DNA of 20,108 nucleotides. Origin: a virus. A model generated the notes under the pieces. That model was not told the DNA's origin. It searched no databases and saw nothing but the letters and a program-made list of their open reading frames with translations. Position 1 is the first letter of the stretch. Each line of letters begins with the position of its first letter. This document shows, piece after piece, positions 13,130 through 20,108 of the stretch. The translations under genes were made by a program, and so were the position numbers. Where the stretch lies: the IMG/VR virus record IMGVR_UViG_3300028844_000438, positions 1 through 20,108 of that record. One strand, 5' to 3'.

Positions 13130-14815
13130 ATGCCTTCATTCCGTTCCAATGAAAACCCAATGTTCCGCTCAAAGTTTAGCGAAGATATTTTCAAACACAA
13201 GTACGCTCATACAGGGTGTGAAACTTGGTCTAGCCTAGCGGCAGTTCTTGTAGAGGATGTATGCCAACACAAGATGAGTAAGGAAGACAAAGCAGACCTT
13301 ACTAAATACATCACTGATCTAAAGTTTATTCCCGGCGGTAGATATTTGTACTATGCTGGCCGACCAAACAAGTTCTTCAATAATTGTTATCTGTTAAAGG
13401 CCGGGGAAGATACGCGAGAAGACTGGGCTAACATATCATGGAAGTCAGAATCTTGTCTTATGACTGGCGGTGGTATTGGTATAGATTATTCTGTCTATCG
13501 TGAAGAGGGACGTATTCTCGCTGGAACTGGTGGGCTATCCTCTGGCCCTATTCCTAAGATGCAGATGATTAACGAGATTGGTCGTAAAGTTATGCAGGGT
13601 GGATCACGAAGGTCTGCCATTTATGCCAGCCTTAATTGGCAACACAGAGACATAGATAAGTTTCTTGAGTGTAAGAACTGGTATGATATGCCGGTGGGTA
13701 ATACCGGCTTTTCTATTGGTCAGGTTAAGGAGCAGGACTTTAATTTCATTGCTCCTTTAGACATGACAAACATCAGCGTAAACTATGACACTGAGTGGCT
13801 AATAAAATACTGGCGCACTGGAGAGGTGGGGGATGTCTTTGCAAAGAATGTCAAGCAAGCTCTTAGCACAGCAGAGCCGGGATTTAGTTTCAACTTCTTT
13901 GAAAAAGAAAATGAGACGCTTCGCAACGCTTGTACGGAAGTCTGTTCCGCTGATGATTCTGATGTATGTAATCTTGGTTCTTTAAACCTTGGTCGTATTG
14001 AAACCCTCAAAGAATTTAACGACATTGTAGAACTTGCTACAAAGTTTCTTCTCTGTGGCACACTACGGGCAAAACTGCCCTACCAAAAGGTCTACGATGT
14101 AAGAGAGAAAAACCGTAGGCTTGGTCTTGGCCTTATGGGTATGCATGAATGGCTTATCAAGCGTGGTTCTAAGTACGAAGTTACTGATGAATTGCATCAG
14201 TGGTTGTCTGTGTACAAAGGAATGAGTGATGTAACGTCTCAGAAATTTGCTGACACTCTGGGCATTAGTCGTCCTGTAGCTAACAGAGCGATTGCGCCGA
14301 CTGGCTCGATTGGTATTCTCGCAGGAACAAGCACTGGAGTAGAACCAATCTTTGCCGTGGCTTATAAACGCCGCTATTTGAAGGGTGGTACACGCTGGCA
14401 TTATCAGTACGTAGTTGACAGTGCAGCGCAGGAGTTGATTGATCTTTATGGGGTTGGTCCAGAAAAGATTGAATCTGCTCTTGATCTAGCTGATGACTAC
14501 AAACGTAGAATTAAATTTCAGGCTGACGTACAGGACTACGTTGATATGTCTATCTCCTCAACCATTAACCTTCCAGCATGGGGGAGTAAGTTAAATAATG
14601 AAGACACTGTTGAAGACTTTGCTAATACTCTTGCTTCTTACGCACATCGCCTACGTGGCTTTACTGTTTACCCTGATTCATGTCGTGGTGGACAACCACT
14701 AACCAATGTGCCATACTCTGAAGCAGTAGATAAACTCGGCGAAGAGTTTGAAGAAGGTGTAGAGACGCACGATATCTGTGACATTACGGGTCATGGTGGA
14801 AGTTGCGGGGTGTAA
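13130..14815 (+). CDS. nrdJ: Class II (B12-dependent) ribonucleotide reductase
   Basis: This enzyme reduces ribonucleotides to deoxyribonucleotides using an adenosylcobalamin-generated thiyl radical. Key residues are the redox pair C86 (FFNNCYL) and C280 (DVCNLGSLN), and the radical site N266-x-C268-x-E270 (NACTE). GLGLMGMHEW and PTGSIG are further family blocks. The C-terminus has C550 and C559 (DICDITGHGGSCGV), probably the redox-shuttling pair. At 561 residues it is a compact monomeric form common in marine phages. No NrdB partner or NrdA is present, in keeping with class II. TAGGAGT precedes ATG 13130. The stop abuts the oxygenase ATG (TAAATG). Activity would depend on host B12. Confidence 0.92.
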   Translation: MPSFRSNENPMFRSKFSEDIFKHKYAHTGCETWSSLAAVLVEDVCQHKMSKEDKADLTKYITDLKFIPGGRYLYYAGRPNKFFNNCYLLKAGEDTREDWANISWKSESCLMTGGGIGIDYSVYREEGRILAGTGGLSSGPIPKMQMINEIGRKVMQGGSRRSAIYASLNWQHRDIDKFLECKNWYDMPVGNTGFSIGQVKEQDFNFIAPLDMTNISVNYDTEWLIKYWRTGEVGDVFAKNVKQALSTAEPGFSFNFFEKENETLRNACTEVCSADDSDVCNLGSLNLGRIETLKEFNDIVELATKFLLCGTLRAKLPYQKVYDVREKNRRLGLGLMGMHEWLIKRGSKYEVTDELHQWLSVYKGMSDVTSQKFADTLGISRPVANRAIAPTGSIGILAGTSTGVEPIFAVAYKRRYLKGGTRWHYQYVVDSAAQELIDLYGVGPEKIESALDLADDYKRRIKFQADVQDYVDMSISSTINLPAWGSKLNNEDTVEDFANTLASYAHRLRGFTVYPDSCRGGQPLTNVPYSEAVDKLGEEFEEGVETHDICDITGHGGSCGV

Positions 14816-15382
14816 ATGCTAACGTATTACTGCTTTAAAGAGGTTCTGCCCAAGGCATTCTGTGACGGTCTTATTTCTATTGCAAAAGAATTGGACAGTA
14901 AAGAGGCAGAGGTTTACAAAGATGGCGATGACAAGGTTCTTTCTGAAATTAGAAACAATCGAGTAGCTTGGTTGTCTAACCCTGAACTCTCAGAAATACT
15001 AGAGTTGTACATCGACATAGCCAATGAGAAGGCTGGGTGGGATTTCAATATAAACTCTTTTGAAATTCCACAAATATCTTTTTACGGCAAGGGTCAGTTC
15101 TATGACTGGCACGTAGATACTGGAGTAGAAAAACCTAGTGATCCTTATCTTAGAAAGATGGCTATATCTATTACTTTGAATGATGACTTTAAGGGTGGAG
15201 ATTTTCAGGTTCAAAACTTTGTCCACCCGCAAGCATCAAATAAATTTAAGACAGTAAAGGAAATGAGGAGAATCGGAAGTATAATTGTCTTTCCATCTTT
15301 TATCTTTCACCGTATAACTAAAGTAAAAGAGGGAGAGAGATGTGCTGTAACTTGCTGGTTCAGAGGAGAAAAATTCTCTTGA
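14816..15382 (+). CDS. 2OG-Fe(II) oxygenase (prolyl-4-hydroxylase-like)
   Basis: The 188-residue protein has a complete non-haem iron site: H99-V-D101 in YDWHVDTG, distal H165 in FIFHRI, and R175 for 2-oxoglutarate. The flanking YGKGQFYDWH, LRKMAISITLND, GGDF and IVFPSFIFHRI segments are typical of the PKHD/P4H-like group found in marine phages. The substrate is unknown; protein prolyl or other side-chain hydroxylation is more likely than a TET/JBP-type DNA base oxidation. ATG 14816 directly follows the nrdJ stop without its own strong ribosome binding site, so translation is probably coupled. The stop overlaps the -35 element of the hsp20 promoter. Confidence 0.9.
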   Translation: MLTYYCFKEVLPKAFCDGLISIAKELDSKEAEVYKDGDDKVLSEIRNNRVAWLSNPELSEILELYIDIANEKAGWDFNINSFEIPQISFYGKGQFYDWHVDTGVEKPSDPYLRKMAISITLNDDFKGGDFQVQNFVHPQASNKFKTVKEMRRIGSIIVFPSFIFHRITKVKEGERCAVTCWFRGEKFS

Positions 15383-15407
15383 CTTTTACTTAACGATATT
15401 ATATCAT
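15379..15407 (+). promoter_or_regulatory. Sigma-70-type promoter for hsp20
   Basis: TTGACT (15379-15384) and TATCAT (15402-15407) are separated by 17 bases; each matches consensus at five of six positions. Transcription would begin near 15414. The leader carries a small GCGTA (15410-15414)/TACGC (15426-15430) repeat that could form a 5' hairpin. This is the best host-type promoter seen in the window. Confidence 0.7.
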
Positions 15408-15468
15408 ATGCGTACAGGCGTGGCATACGCGCGTCTGCATTTCAACTCGCTTTAAACAGGAGAAAAAA

Positions 15469-15897
15469 ATGAACAATGCACTAGCTCAAGTAGATAAACT
15501 ATTCCGTAATTTCAGTCTTGGATTTGATCGGTGGGAAGATGTCACACAACATCCCTTCTTTCTATTCCATTCTAATATGTCTAACAGTTTTCCCTTTCAC
15601 AATATCTATAAATCTAATGATGGATATGTCATTGAAATGGCATTGGCTGGATACAACAAAGAAGATGTTCAGGTCGAAGAATCAGACGGATTTCTAACAG
15701 TATCCTCATGCATTAAAACCAAGGAGAAAGAAGATGAAACAGTTGTACAAAACATTTCAAAGCGTAGCTTCAAACGCACTTTCTCGGTTAGTTCAGACTT
15801 TGAAGTTACTAACGCAGAAATGCAAGACGGTTTACTCAAAGTTTATCTCGCTGGTAAAAAAGCCGAAGAAAACAAAAAAGTAATTACAATTAACTAG
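15469..15897 (+). CDS. Small heat-shock protein Hsp20
   Basis: ATP-independent chaperone of the alpha-crystallin family. ATG 15469 has AGGAG nine bases upstream. The 142-residue protein has a short N-terminal arm, then the alpha-crystallin domain beginning FPFHNIYKSNDGYVIEMALAG (entry at residue 41). The RSFKRTFSV strand (99-107) and the DGLLKVYLAG hallmark (120-129) follow, and the C-terminal tail ends in a VITI motif used for oligomer assembly. Phage copies of Hsp20 are common in marine phages and may protect virion proteins during assembly. It has its own promoter and terminator, so it can be expressed apart from its neighbours. Confidence 0.93.
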   Translation: MNNALAQVDKLFRNFSLGFDRWEDVTQHPFFLFHSNMSNSFPFHNIYKSNDGYVIEMALAGYNKEDVQVEESDGFLTVSSCIKTKEKEDETVVQNISKRSFKRTFSVSSDFEVTNAEMQDGLLKVYLAGKKAEENKKVITIN

Positions 15898-15906
15898 GTA
15901 TGTTAA

Positions 15907-15939
15907 GTGGGGTGGTGATTGTCTTCACCCCACCATTTT
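15907..15939 (+). terminator. Rho-independent terminator after hsp20
   Basis: GTGGGGTG (15907-15914) pairs perfectly with CACCCCAC (15926-15933) around an 11-base loop and is followed by CATTTTA. The stem is GC-rich and the T-run is short (four). An alternative register GGTGA/TCACC lies inside it. The next gene's ATG at 15940 comes immediately after, so that gene starts right at the terminator. Confidence 0.75.
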
Positions 15940-16617
15940 ATGAAAGACAGCATGTACGATACACCATATAAAGTATATGTAGGATACGACGATAAAGAGA
16001 AGACTTACTTCGATGTTTTGTCCTACAGCATTAGAAAATATGCTACAAGTCCTGTAGATATTATTCCCTTAAAACAAACTAATCTGCGCCGAGCAGGTCT
16101 TTACTTTCGCTCGCAGTATATCAACGAAGACAGTCAATTTGTAGACTGTTTTGACGACAAACCTTTCTCAACTGAATTTAGTTTCACTCGTTTTTTAGTT
16201 CCTTTTCTAAATCAGTTTGAGGGTTATGCCCTGTTTATGGACTGCGATATGTTTGTTAAGTCAGACATAGTAGAATTGTTTGAGCGGTACTGTGATCCTA
16301 AGTATGCAGTTAGTTGTGTACATCACGACCATACTCCACAACATCACTTTAAGATGGACCGGCGCATTCAGTCCAACTATTTCAGGCACAGATTTGGTTT
16401 TCTTGAAAAAGAAAATGAAGACAATCTCATTGGCAGTATTCCCGAAGAATGGAACTGGCTAGATGCTCATTCAAATCCAAAAATTGATGCAAAGTGCGTT
16501 CACTTTACTACTGGTGGACCTATCTATAATAGCTGGGACGGCAAAAGAGAAATAGATAATAAGTATGCAAAAGAGTGGACAACACTCTATTCTGAGATGG
16601 TAAAAAGAAATGGTTAG
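15940..16617 (+). CDS. Glycosyltransferase with DxD motif
   Basis: ATG 15940 is preferred over a TTG at 15919, which lies inside the terminator stem-loop; ATG 15952 (MYDTPYK) is an alternative. The 225-residue product has the GT-A nucleotide-sugar fold: a first strand YKVYVGYDDKE, PFSTEFSFTRFLVP, and the metal-binding DCD (D101, D103) in YALFMDCDMF. It resembles family 8-like glycosyltransferases frequent in marine phages. It would transfer a sugar to an unknown acceptor, possibly virion protein, host surface polysaccharide or DNA. It overlaps the next gene by eight bases. Confidence 0.82.
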   Translation: MKDSMYDTPYKVYVGYDDKEKTYFDVLSYSIRKYATSPVDIIPLKQTNLRRAGLYFRSQYINEDSQFVDCFDDKPFSTEFSFTRFLVPFLNQFEGYALFMDCDMFVKSDIVELFERYCDPKYAVSCVHHDHTPQHHFKMDRRIQSNYFRHRFGFLEKENEDNLIGSIPEEWNWLDAHSNPKIDAKCVHFTTGGPIYNSWDGKREIDNKYAKEWTTLYSEMVKRNG

Positions 16618-18898
16618 ATTTGTAACGTCCTTCTGTGGCAAACACTATGATGTCTACGCTAAAAAAATGCTTGAGTCTGTTGTGCAGTATTGGGCTGATG
16701 ATCTTAAACTGATTGTCTACTACGATACTGTAACTGAAGAACAGAATCAATCTCCTATTATTGAATATCGTGATCTTGATAAGGTAGAAGATAGAGCAAA
16801 ATTCTTAGAGAATATGGCCGGGCATGACGGAACTGAAGGCGGAAGAATAGAATATAATTTTCGCTTAGATGCTACTAGATTTTGCCATAAGGTTTATGCT
16901 CTTACTGACTACTTTCTTGAAGTGTCAGAGAAAGAAGCGCAGGGTGGTTGGCTTATCTGGGTAGATGCTGATGTTATAACGACAGCGCCAGTATCTGAAG
17001 AAATTTTATTTGATGCTTTTCCAAAAGATGCAGACTTGGTACATCTTGGTCGTAAGGATATCGACTTTAGTGAGACAGGCTTTGTAGGTTTTAATTTAGA
17101 CAACATGCATAGCCACTACTTCCTTGCAGACATTCGTGGTTGTTATGACATTGGTGAAGTTACTGCTTACCGTGAGTGGACAGACGCTTTTATTATTACT
17201 CGGTTCATTAAAATTTATGCCGCTCATGGTATGAAGGTTCATAATCTTAGTGAAGGTGCTGATGGTTTAGATGTCTTCCCTCAATCTAATCTCGGTAAAT
17301 TTATGATTCACTATAAGGGTAATCGAAAAAATAAAATTAATGATGGTGCAGTTTCACCAGACATTAAACTGCCTCGATATAGCCAGCTTGCAGAGCTTAT
17401 TCGTAATTACAAACCAAAGAATATCGTAGAAGTAGGTACATGGAATGGTGGTCGGGCTGTAGAGATGGCTCTTGCGGCGTTTGAAAATGTAAACAAAGTA
17501 CACTACGTAGGCTTTGATTTATTTGAAGATGCAACTGATGAGACAGATAAGAAAGAACACAATGCAAAGGCGCATAATTCTTTTGATGCTGTAACAAAAC
17601 GTCTAAATGACTTTGCTGCAAAGATGAAGGAGCAGAAAAAGAAATTTACCTTCTCTCTTCATAGGGGTGATTCAAAAGAAACTATGCCTCTTGCAAAGAA
17701 AGAACTAAAGAAGATTGACTTTGCCTTTATTGATGGTGGTCATAGCGAAGAGACTATTCTCTCTGACTATAAGAATCTCAGCCATGTTCCTGTAGTCACA
17801 TTTGACGATTATTATGCCAAAGATAAAGACGGAAAAGTTCCTGAGGATGAGTTTCTAGGAACTAATCGTCTTATCGAAGCTATTGTAAAGGAAGAGATGA
17901 GGTGCTTTGTTCTTCCTTCACAGGATAAAGTTAAGGGCGGTGGTACTGTTCATCTTGCTGTTCGATTAAAGACAGAAGACCTTGATGGATTGCCTAAGTC
18001 TCTTAGCCGCACACCTATCATAATCCAGCCAAAGGACTGTGTGCCTAAACAGGAAATATTCGATAACATTAACGAGAATATAGACCTGATAGATAGCTGG
18101 GATTTTGTTCAGAACTGTGCGATAAATGAAGAACATATTATTATTGCATCAGCCGGTCCTTCTATTGACTTTGATGAACTTAAACAAGTGCAGAAGAAAC
18201 ATAACGCAAAGATTGTCTGCGTTAAGCACAGTTATCCTATGCTGTTAGAGGCTGGCATTCAGCCGTGGGCATGTGTTATCCTTGATCCTCGTCCAATAAC
18301 AGGAACAAGCACACATGGAATTGTGCGTCAGGAGTTATTCAAAGAGATTGACCCTCATACCAAATTCTTTATTGCTTCTATGACTGACCCAACAGTAACT
18401 CGGTTTATCTTAGAGAAGACAAAAAATGTATACGGTTGGCACGCATATTCACAAGCAGTAGCTGATATTGTCAGCGGTAAGGTAGAAGCTGCTCAAGAGA
18501 TTAATATCGACAAAGAGTCTACCACATTTGTCACTGGCGGAACATGCTCTGCAATGCGTTCAATCGGTATGATGCATGTGTTTGGCTTTAGGAATTTCCA
18601 TTTGTTTGGATTTGACTGTTCTATCGACGGTCTTACAGACGAGCGGAAGAAAGAGAAATTAGATGACGGTGTACGTCCTAAGTATATGCCAGTCGAAATT
18701 AACGAGCATCACTTCTGGACTACGGGTGAGCTTCTCGCTATGGCACAAGACTGTGAGAAACTATTCGACCAACCCCAGATCGAAATGAAGATAAACTTTT
18801 ATGGCGATAATACCCTCATGTCTCAAGTTTATAAACTGTCAAAGCAATATAATCCTCCTCACTATACAGACTTTATTCTGGAGAAAGATGCAGCATGA
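16610..18898 (+). CDS. Glycosyltransferase-methyltransferase-DUF115 fusion
   Basis: This 762-residue protein appears to hold three modules. Residues 1-240 look like a second GT-A glycosyltransferase, with DAD (D119, D121) in WLIWVDADVI and a closing HYKGNRK (235-240). Residues about 255-450 look like a class I SAM methyltransferase: EVGTWNGGRAVE (274-285), FDLF (302-305), and FIDGGHSEET (373-382), as in the Methyltransf_24 type. Residues about 500-745 resemble DUF115/MptE-like domains linked to flagellin glycosylation proteins: IIASAGPSIDF (511-521), VILDPRP (556-562), GGTCSAMRSIG (643-653) and LFGFDCSIDG (665-674). The substrate is unknown. It overlaps both neighbours, the glycosyltransferase upstream and terS (ATGA) downstream. 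Module limits are estimates. Confidence 0.8.
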   Translation: MVRFVTSFCGKHYDVYAKKMLESVVQYWADDLKLIVYYDTVTEEQNQSPIIEYRDLDKVEDRAKFLENMAGHDGTEGGRIEYNFRLDATRFCHKVYALTDYFLEVSEKEAQGGWLIWVDADVITTAPVSEEILFDAFPKDADLVHLGRKDIDFSETGFVGFNLDNMHSHYFLADIRGCYDIGEVTAYREWTDAFIITRFIKIYAAHGMKVHNLSEGADGLDVFPQSNLGKFMIHYKGNRKNKINDGAVSPDIKLPRYSQLAELIRNYKPKNIVEVGTWNGGRAVEMALAAFENVNKVHYVGFDLFEDATDETDKKEHNAKAHNSFDAVTKRLNDFAAKMKEQKKKFTFSLHRGDSKETMPLAKKELKKIDFAFIDGGHSEETILSDYKNLSHVPVVTFDDYYAKDKDGKVPEDEFLGTNRLIEAIVKEEMRCFVLPSQDKVKGGGTVHLAVRLKTEDLDGLPKSLSRTPIIIQPKDCVPKQEIFDNINENIDLIDSWDFVQNCAINEEHIIIASAGPSIDFDELKQVQKKHNAKIVCVKHSYPMLLEAGIQPWACVILDPRPITGTSTHGIVRQELFKEIDPHTKFFIASMTDPTVTRFILEKTKNVYGWHAYSQAVADIVSGKVEAAQEINIDKESTTFVTGGTCSAMRSIGMMHVFGFRNFHLFGFDCSIDGLTDERKKEKLDDGVRPKYMPVEINEHHFWTTGELLAMAQDCEKLFDQPQIEMKINFYGDNTLMSQVYKLSKQYNPPHYTDFILEKDAA

Positions 18899-19404
18899 AA
18901 GAGCTAAAGGTCAGACAAGAAAAGTTCTGTCAGGCATACGTTCTTTATCGTAACGCTACAGAGTCAGCAAAGATTGCTGGATACTCAGAAGGGTCTGCTC
19001 ACACACAGGGACACAGACTGCTTCAGCGCGAAGACATAAAGCAGCGCATCGAAGAGCTAGAGAAAGAAGTTGAGACTCGTATTGATGTCGTATCTGAAAT
19101 AGAAAATCAGTACACCTATGCCAAAAATAATGGACATACCAACAGCGCCATCAAGGCACTGGAAGTTTTGTCTCGCATTCGTTCAGCTAAAGAGGATGAA
19201 ACACCTAAGTCAATAGCAGAACTTGAACAGGAGATAGTAAAATATCTTGAAGTTCTTGGTGAGGATGAAACATCAAAGTTGTTTTTGAAGTGTGATTTCT
19301 TTGATGAAGAAGATGAAGAAGCACTTACCAGAGAAAAGGTTCAGCCAAAACACGATCCTGCCGCTGAGTATAGAAAAAGCAGGGAAGGACATGTGCTAAA
19401 ATAG
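18895..19404 (+). CDS. terS: Terminase small subunit
   Basis: TerS recognises the phage DNA for packaging and stimulates the large terminase. The N-terminus has the Terminase_2-type helix-turn-helix: VRQEKFCQAYVLYRNATESA, then KIAGYSEGSAHTQGHRLLQ and the IKQRIEELEKEV helix. A coiled-coil oligomerisation region and an acidic C-terminal part (DFFDEEDEEALT) follow, suited to contact with the large subunit. Length, 169 residues, is normal. ATG 18895 overlaps the stop of the fusion gene, so packaging and modification genes are co-translated. No large terminase is within the window; it could lie beyond the right edge or be distant. Confidence 0.85.
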   Translation: MKELKVRQEKFCQAYVLYRNATESAKIAGYSEGSAHTQGHRLLQREDIKQRIEELEKEVETRIDVVSEIENQYTYAKNNGHTNSAIKALEVLSRIRSAKEDETPKSIAELEQEIVKYLEVLGEDETSKLFLKCDFFDEEDEEALTREKVQPKHDPAAEYRKSREGHVLK

Positions 19405-19533
19405 GCTAAATCCCCTTTGAGCCTGATAATTAAATGCACATAAGATTAGGGTATATTTTGGGGGTAGGGTAGGTAGGAGTATCACTGCCCCTACTGTATG
19501 GCTAATTTTAAGCCTTATTCTTTCTCAACCGCG
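19405..19533. other. Convergent intergenic junction with weak hairpins
   Basis: This 129-base gap separates the plus-strand terS from the minus-strand genes. AGGCT (19403-19407) and AGCCT (19420-19424) form a small hairpin at the terS stop. GTAGGG (19464-19469) pairs with CCCTAC (19489-19494) around a purine-rich loop. GGCT...AGCC (19500-19514) makes a third short hairpin next to a TTTT. None is a strong terminator alone, but a bidirectional terminator is expected here. No gene is supported in the gap. Confidence 0.4.
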
Positions 19534-19872
19534 CTATTTTATGTCTGGATGACGACCATTGTGCATATGCTGGAGAGTATCTATATCTTTCTCTATCTGT
19601 TGCACCTTTTCAGAGATACTCCCTCTCCATTTGTTTTTTTCCTTAAGATTGTCGGGACTAAGAATACCAGACAAGACTGTAATCTGACTACGAAGAACTG
19701 ACACAGCGTTTTCTACCTCGTCTAATTCTCTGTTAAGTTCATTGACGTAGTTCTTCTGTTCTTCCTGTATTTGTTTTAGAGTGTTGACCTGTGAGCGTAC
19801 CAACGCCCATGCTCCAGACAGCGATGCAATAACTGCGCCAATCTGGAACAGTAGTCTTGCATCAAGCTCCAT
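19534..19872 (-). CDS. Membrane-anchored coiled-coil protein
   Basis: The 112-residue product begins MELDARLLFQIGAVIASLSGAWALVR in two stretches: a short N-terminus followed by one hydrophobic helix (about residues 8-25). A long charged coiled coil follows (about residues 28-70 and 82-103). This layout suits a type II inner-membrane protein with a periplasmic coil, as in inner-membrane spanins or phage-exclusion proteins; holin function is less likely with one helix. ATG at 19872 shares a base with the stop of the next gene upstream (TAATG on the minus strand), which supports this strand over the antisense frame at 19498-19701. Pairing with the distant lipoprotein at 1769-2020 as a spanin pair is speculative. 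Confidence 0.75.
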   Translation of the reverse strand: MELDARLLFQIGAVIASLSGAWALVRSQVNTLKQIQEEQKNYVNELNRELDEVENAVSVLRSQITVLSGILSPDNLKEKNKWRGSISEKVQQIEKDIDTLQHMHNGRHPDIK

Positions 19873-20108
19873 TATGCAGACTCATTCTTAATATAAACAA
19901 TAGAAAAGTTTGCAGAAATAAGGTTGTTTGATCCAGAAGATTCTGCTCTTACTTCTAGGTCTGTTTTTTCAGATATTTCAATAGGATAACGTAGAAGAAA
20001 ATCTGCAACACCGCCTGAACTAAGGGTCTGTTTCATCATAACTCGAAACACACCGCCCTGTGTACGTTGGACAATTTGAGCAGTGACGTACTGGTTAGCG
20101 TTAGTCGT
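19872..20108 (-). CDS. C-terminal part of probable virion protein (partial)
   Basis: A minus-strand frame runs open from the right edge to TAA at 19872-19874, giving 78 visible residues without a start, so the gene extends beyond the window. The sequence is beta-rich and Thr/Ser/Asn/Gly-rich: QYVTAQIVQRTQGGVFRVM, SSGGVADFLLRYPIEI, LEVRAESSGSNNLISANFSIVYIKN. That pattern of short alternating strands suggests the end of a beta-sandwich structural protein, such as a head-decoration, tail or fibre-associated protein. No family is named with confidence. It is co-directional and overlapping (TAATG) with the coiled-coil gene, so the late, minus-strand module probably begins here. Confidence 0.65.
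   Translation of the reverse strand, partial: TTNANQYVTAQIVQRTQGGVFRVMMKQTLSSGGVADFLLRYPIEISEKTDLEVRAESSGSNNLISANFSIVYIKNESA

Noticed and set aside
14816-18898. DNA hypermodification pathway (oxygenase plus glycosyltransferases)
   Set aside because: The oxygenase looks like the protein-hydroxylase group rather than TET/JBP, and no modified-base synthase or base-binding domain is visible. Protein or polysaccharide targets are simpler.
19498-19701. Plus-strand 67-residue hydrophobic frame starting MANFKPYSF
   Set aside because: It is antisense to the minus-strand coiled-coil gene, which has a coherent membrane-helix plus coiled-coil pattern and a TAATG junction. The plus frame has no ribosome site and its hydrophobicity is the usual antisense image of charged coiled-coil codons.
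1-20108. tRNA genes, insertion sequences or attachment sites
   Set aside because: I looked for cloverleaf-like GGTTCGA arms, transposase motifs, integrase motifs and flanking direct repeats and saw none; a tRNAscan run would be decisive for tRNAs.

Overview
This window looks like the early/replication half of a tailed bacteriophage genome (Caudoviricetes), most likely a marine or other aquatic phage that is still uncharacterised. Nearly every base is coding. Genes are short and packed head-to-tail with ATGA or TAATG stop/start overlaps. The set (T7-type primase-helicase, family A DNA polymerase, gp2.5-like SSB, endonuclease I, B12-dependent ribonucleotide reductase, ThyX, Hsp20, GDP-mannose dehydratase, glycosyltransferases) is what one sees in lytic pelagiphage/cyanophage/roseophage-like viruses. 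No integrase, repressor, tRNA, CRISPR array or insertion sequence was seen. The host cannot be fixed from this window.

Layout. (1) 1-3131: a Gp88-type gene cut by the left edge, then many very small genes (two predicted one-helix membrane peptides of 36 and 23 codons, a Cys4 mini-protein, a 12-codon leader cistron, a small lipoprotein with a TTG start) and a DUF932 protein. (2) 3137-3193: a large imperfect hairpin. (3) 3207-5381: nucleotide-metabolism genes (deaminase-like protein, ThyX) with AT-rich small hypothetical genes between them. (4) 5447-9926: the replication core: primase-helicase, DNA polymerase, a predicted PD-(D/E)XK nuclease, then SSB behind its own promoter-like region. (5) 10025-15382: GDP-mannose 4,6-dehydratase, a winged-helix-like protein, a RecB/Cas4-like exonuclease, T7-type endonuclease I, a DUF3310 protein, class II ribonucleotide reductase and a 2OG-Fe(II) oxygenase. 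(6) 15379-15939: an autonomous-looking hsp20 unit with a good sigma-70 promoter and a GC-rich hairpin terminator. (7) 15940-19404: a glycosyltransferase, a 762-residue glycosyltransferase/methyltransferase/DUF115-like fusion, and the terminase small subunit, all translationally coupled. (8) 19405-20108: a convergent junction followed by two minus-strand genes (a membrane-anchored coiled-coil protein and the C-terminus of a probable virion protein cut by the right edge).

How it works together. NrdJ, the deaminase-like protein and ThyX together could turn host ribonucleotides into dNTPs. The helicase, polymerase and SSB copy the genome, and the exonuclease and endonuclease I would degrade host DNA or resolve branched replication products. 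Gmd could make a GDP-deoxyhexose donor for the two downstream glycosyltransferases, whose acceptor is unknown. The most unusual single item is the three-module glycosyltransferase-methyltransferase-DUF115 protein coupled directly to terS.
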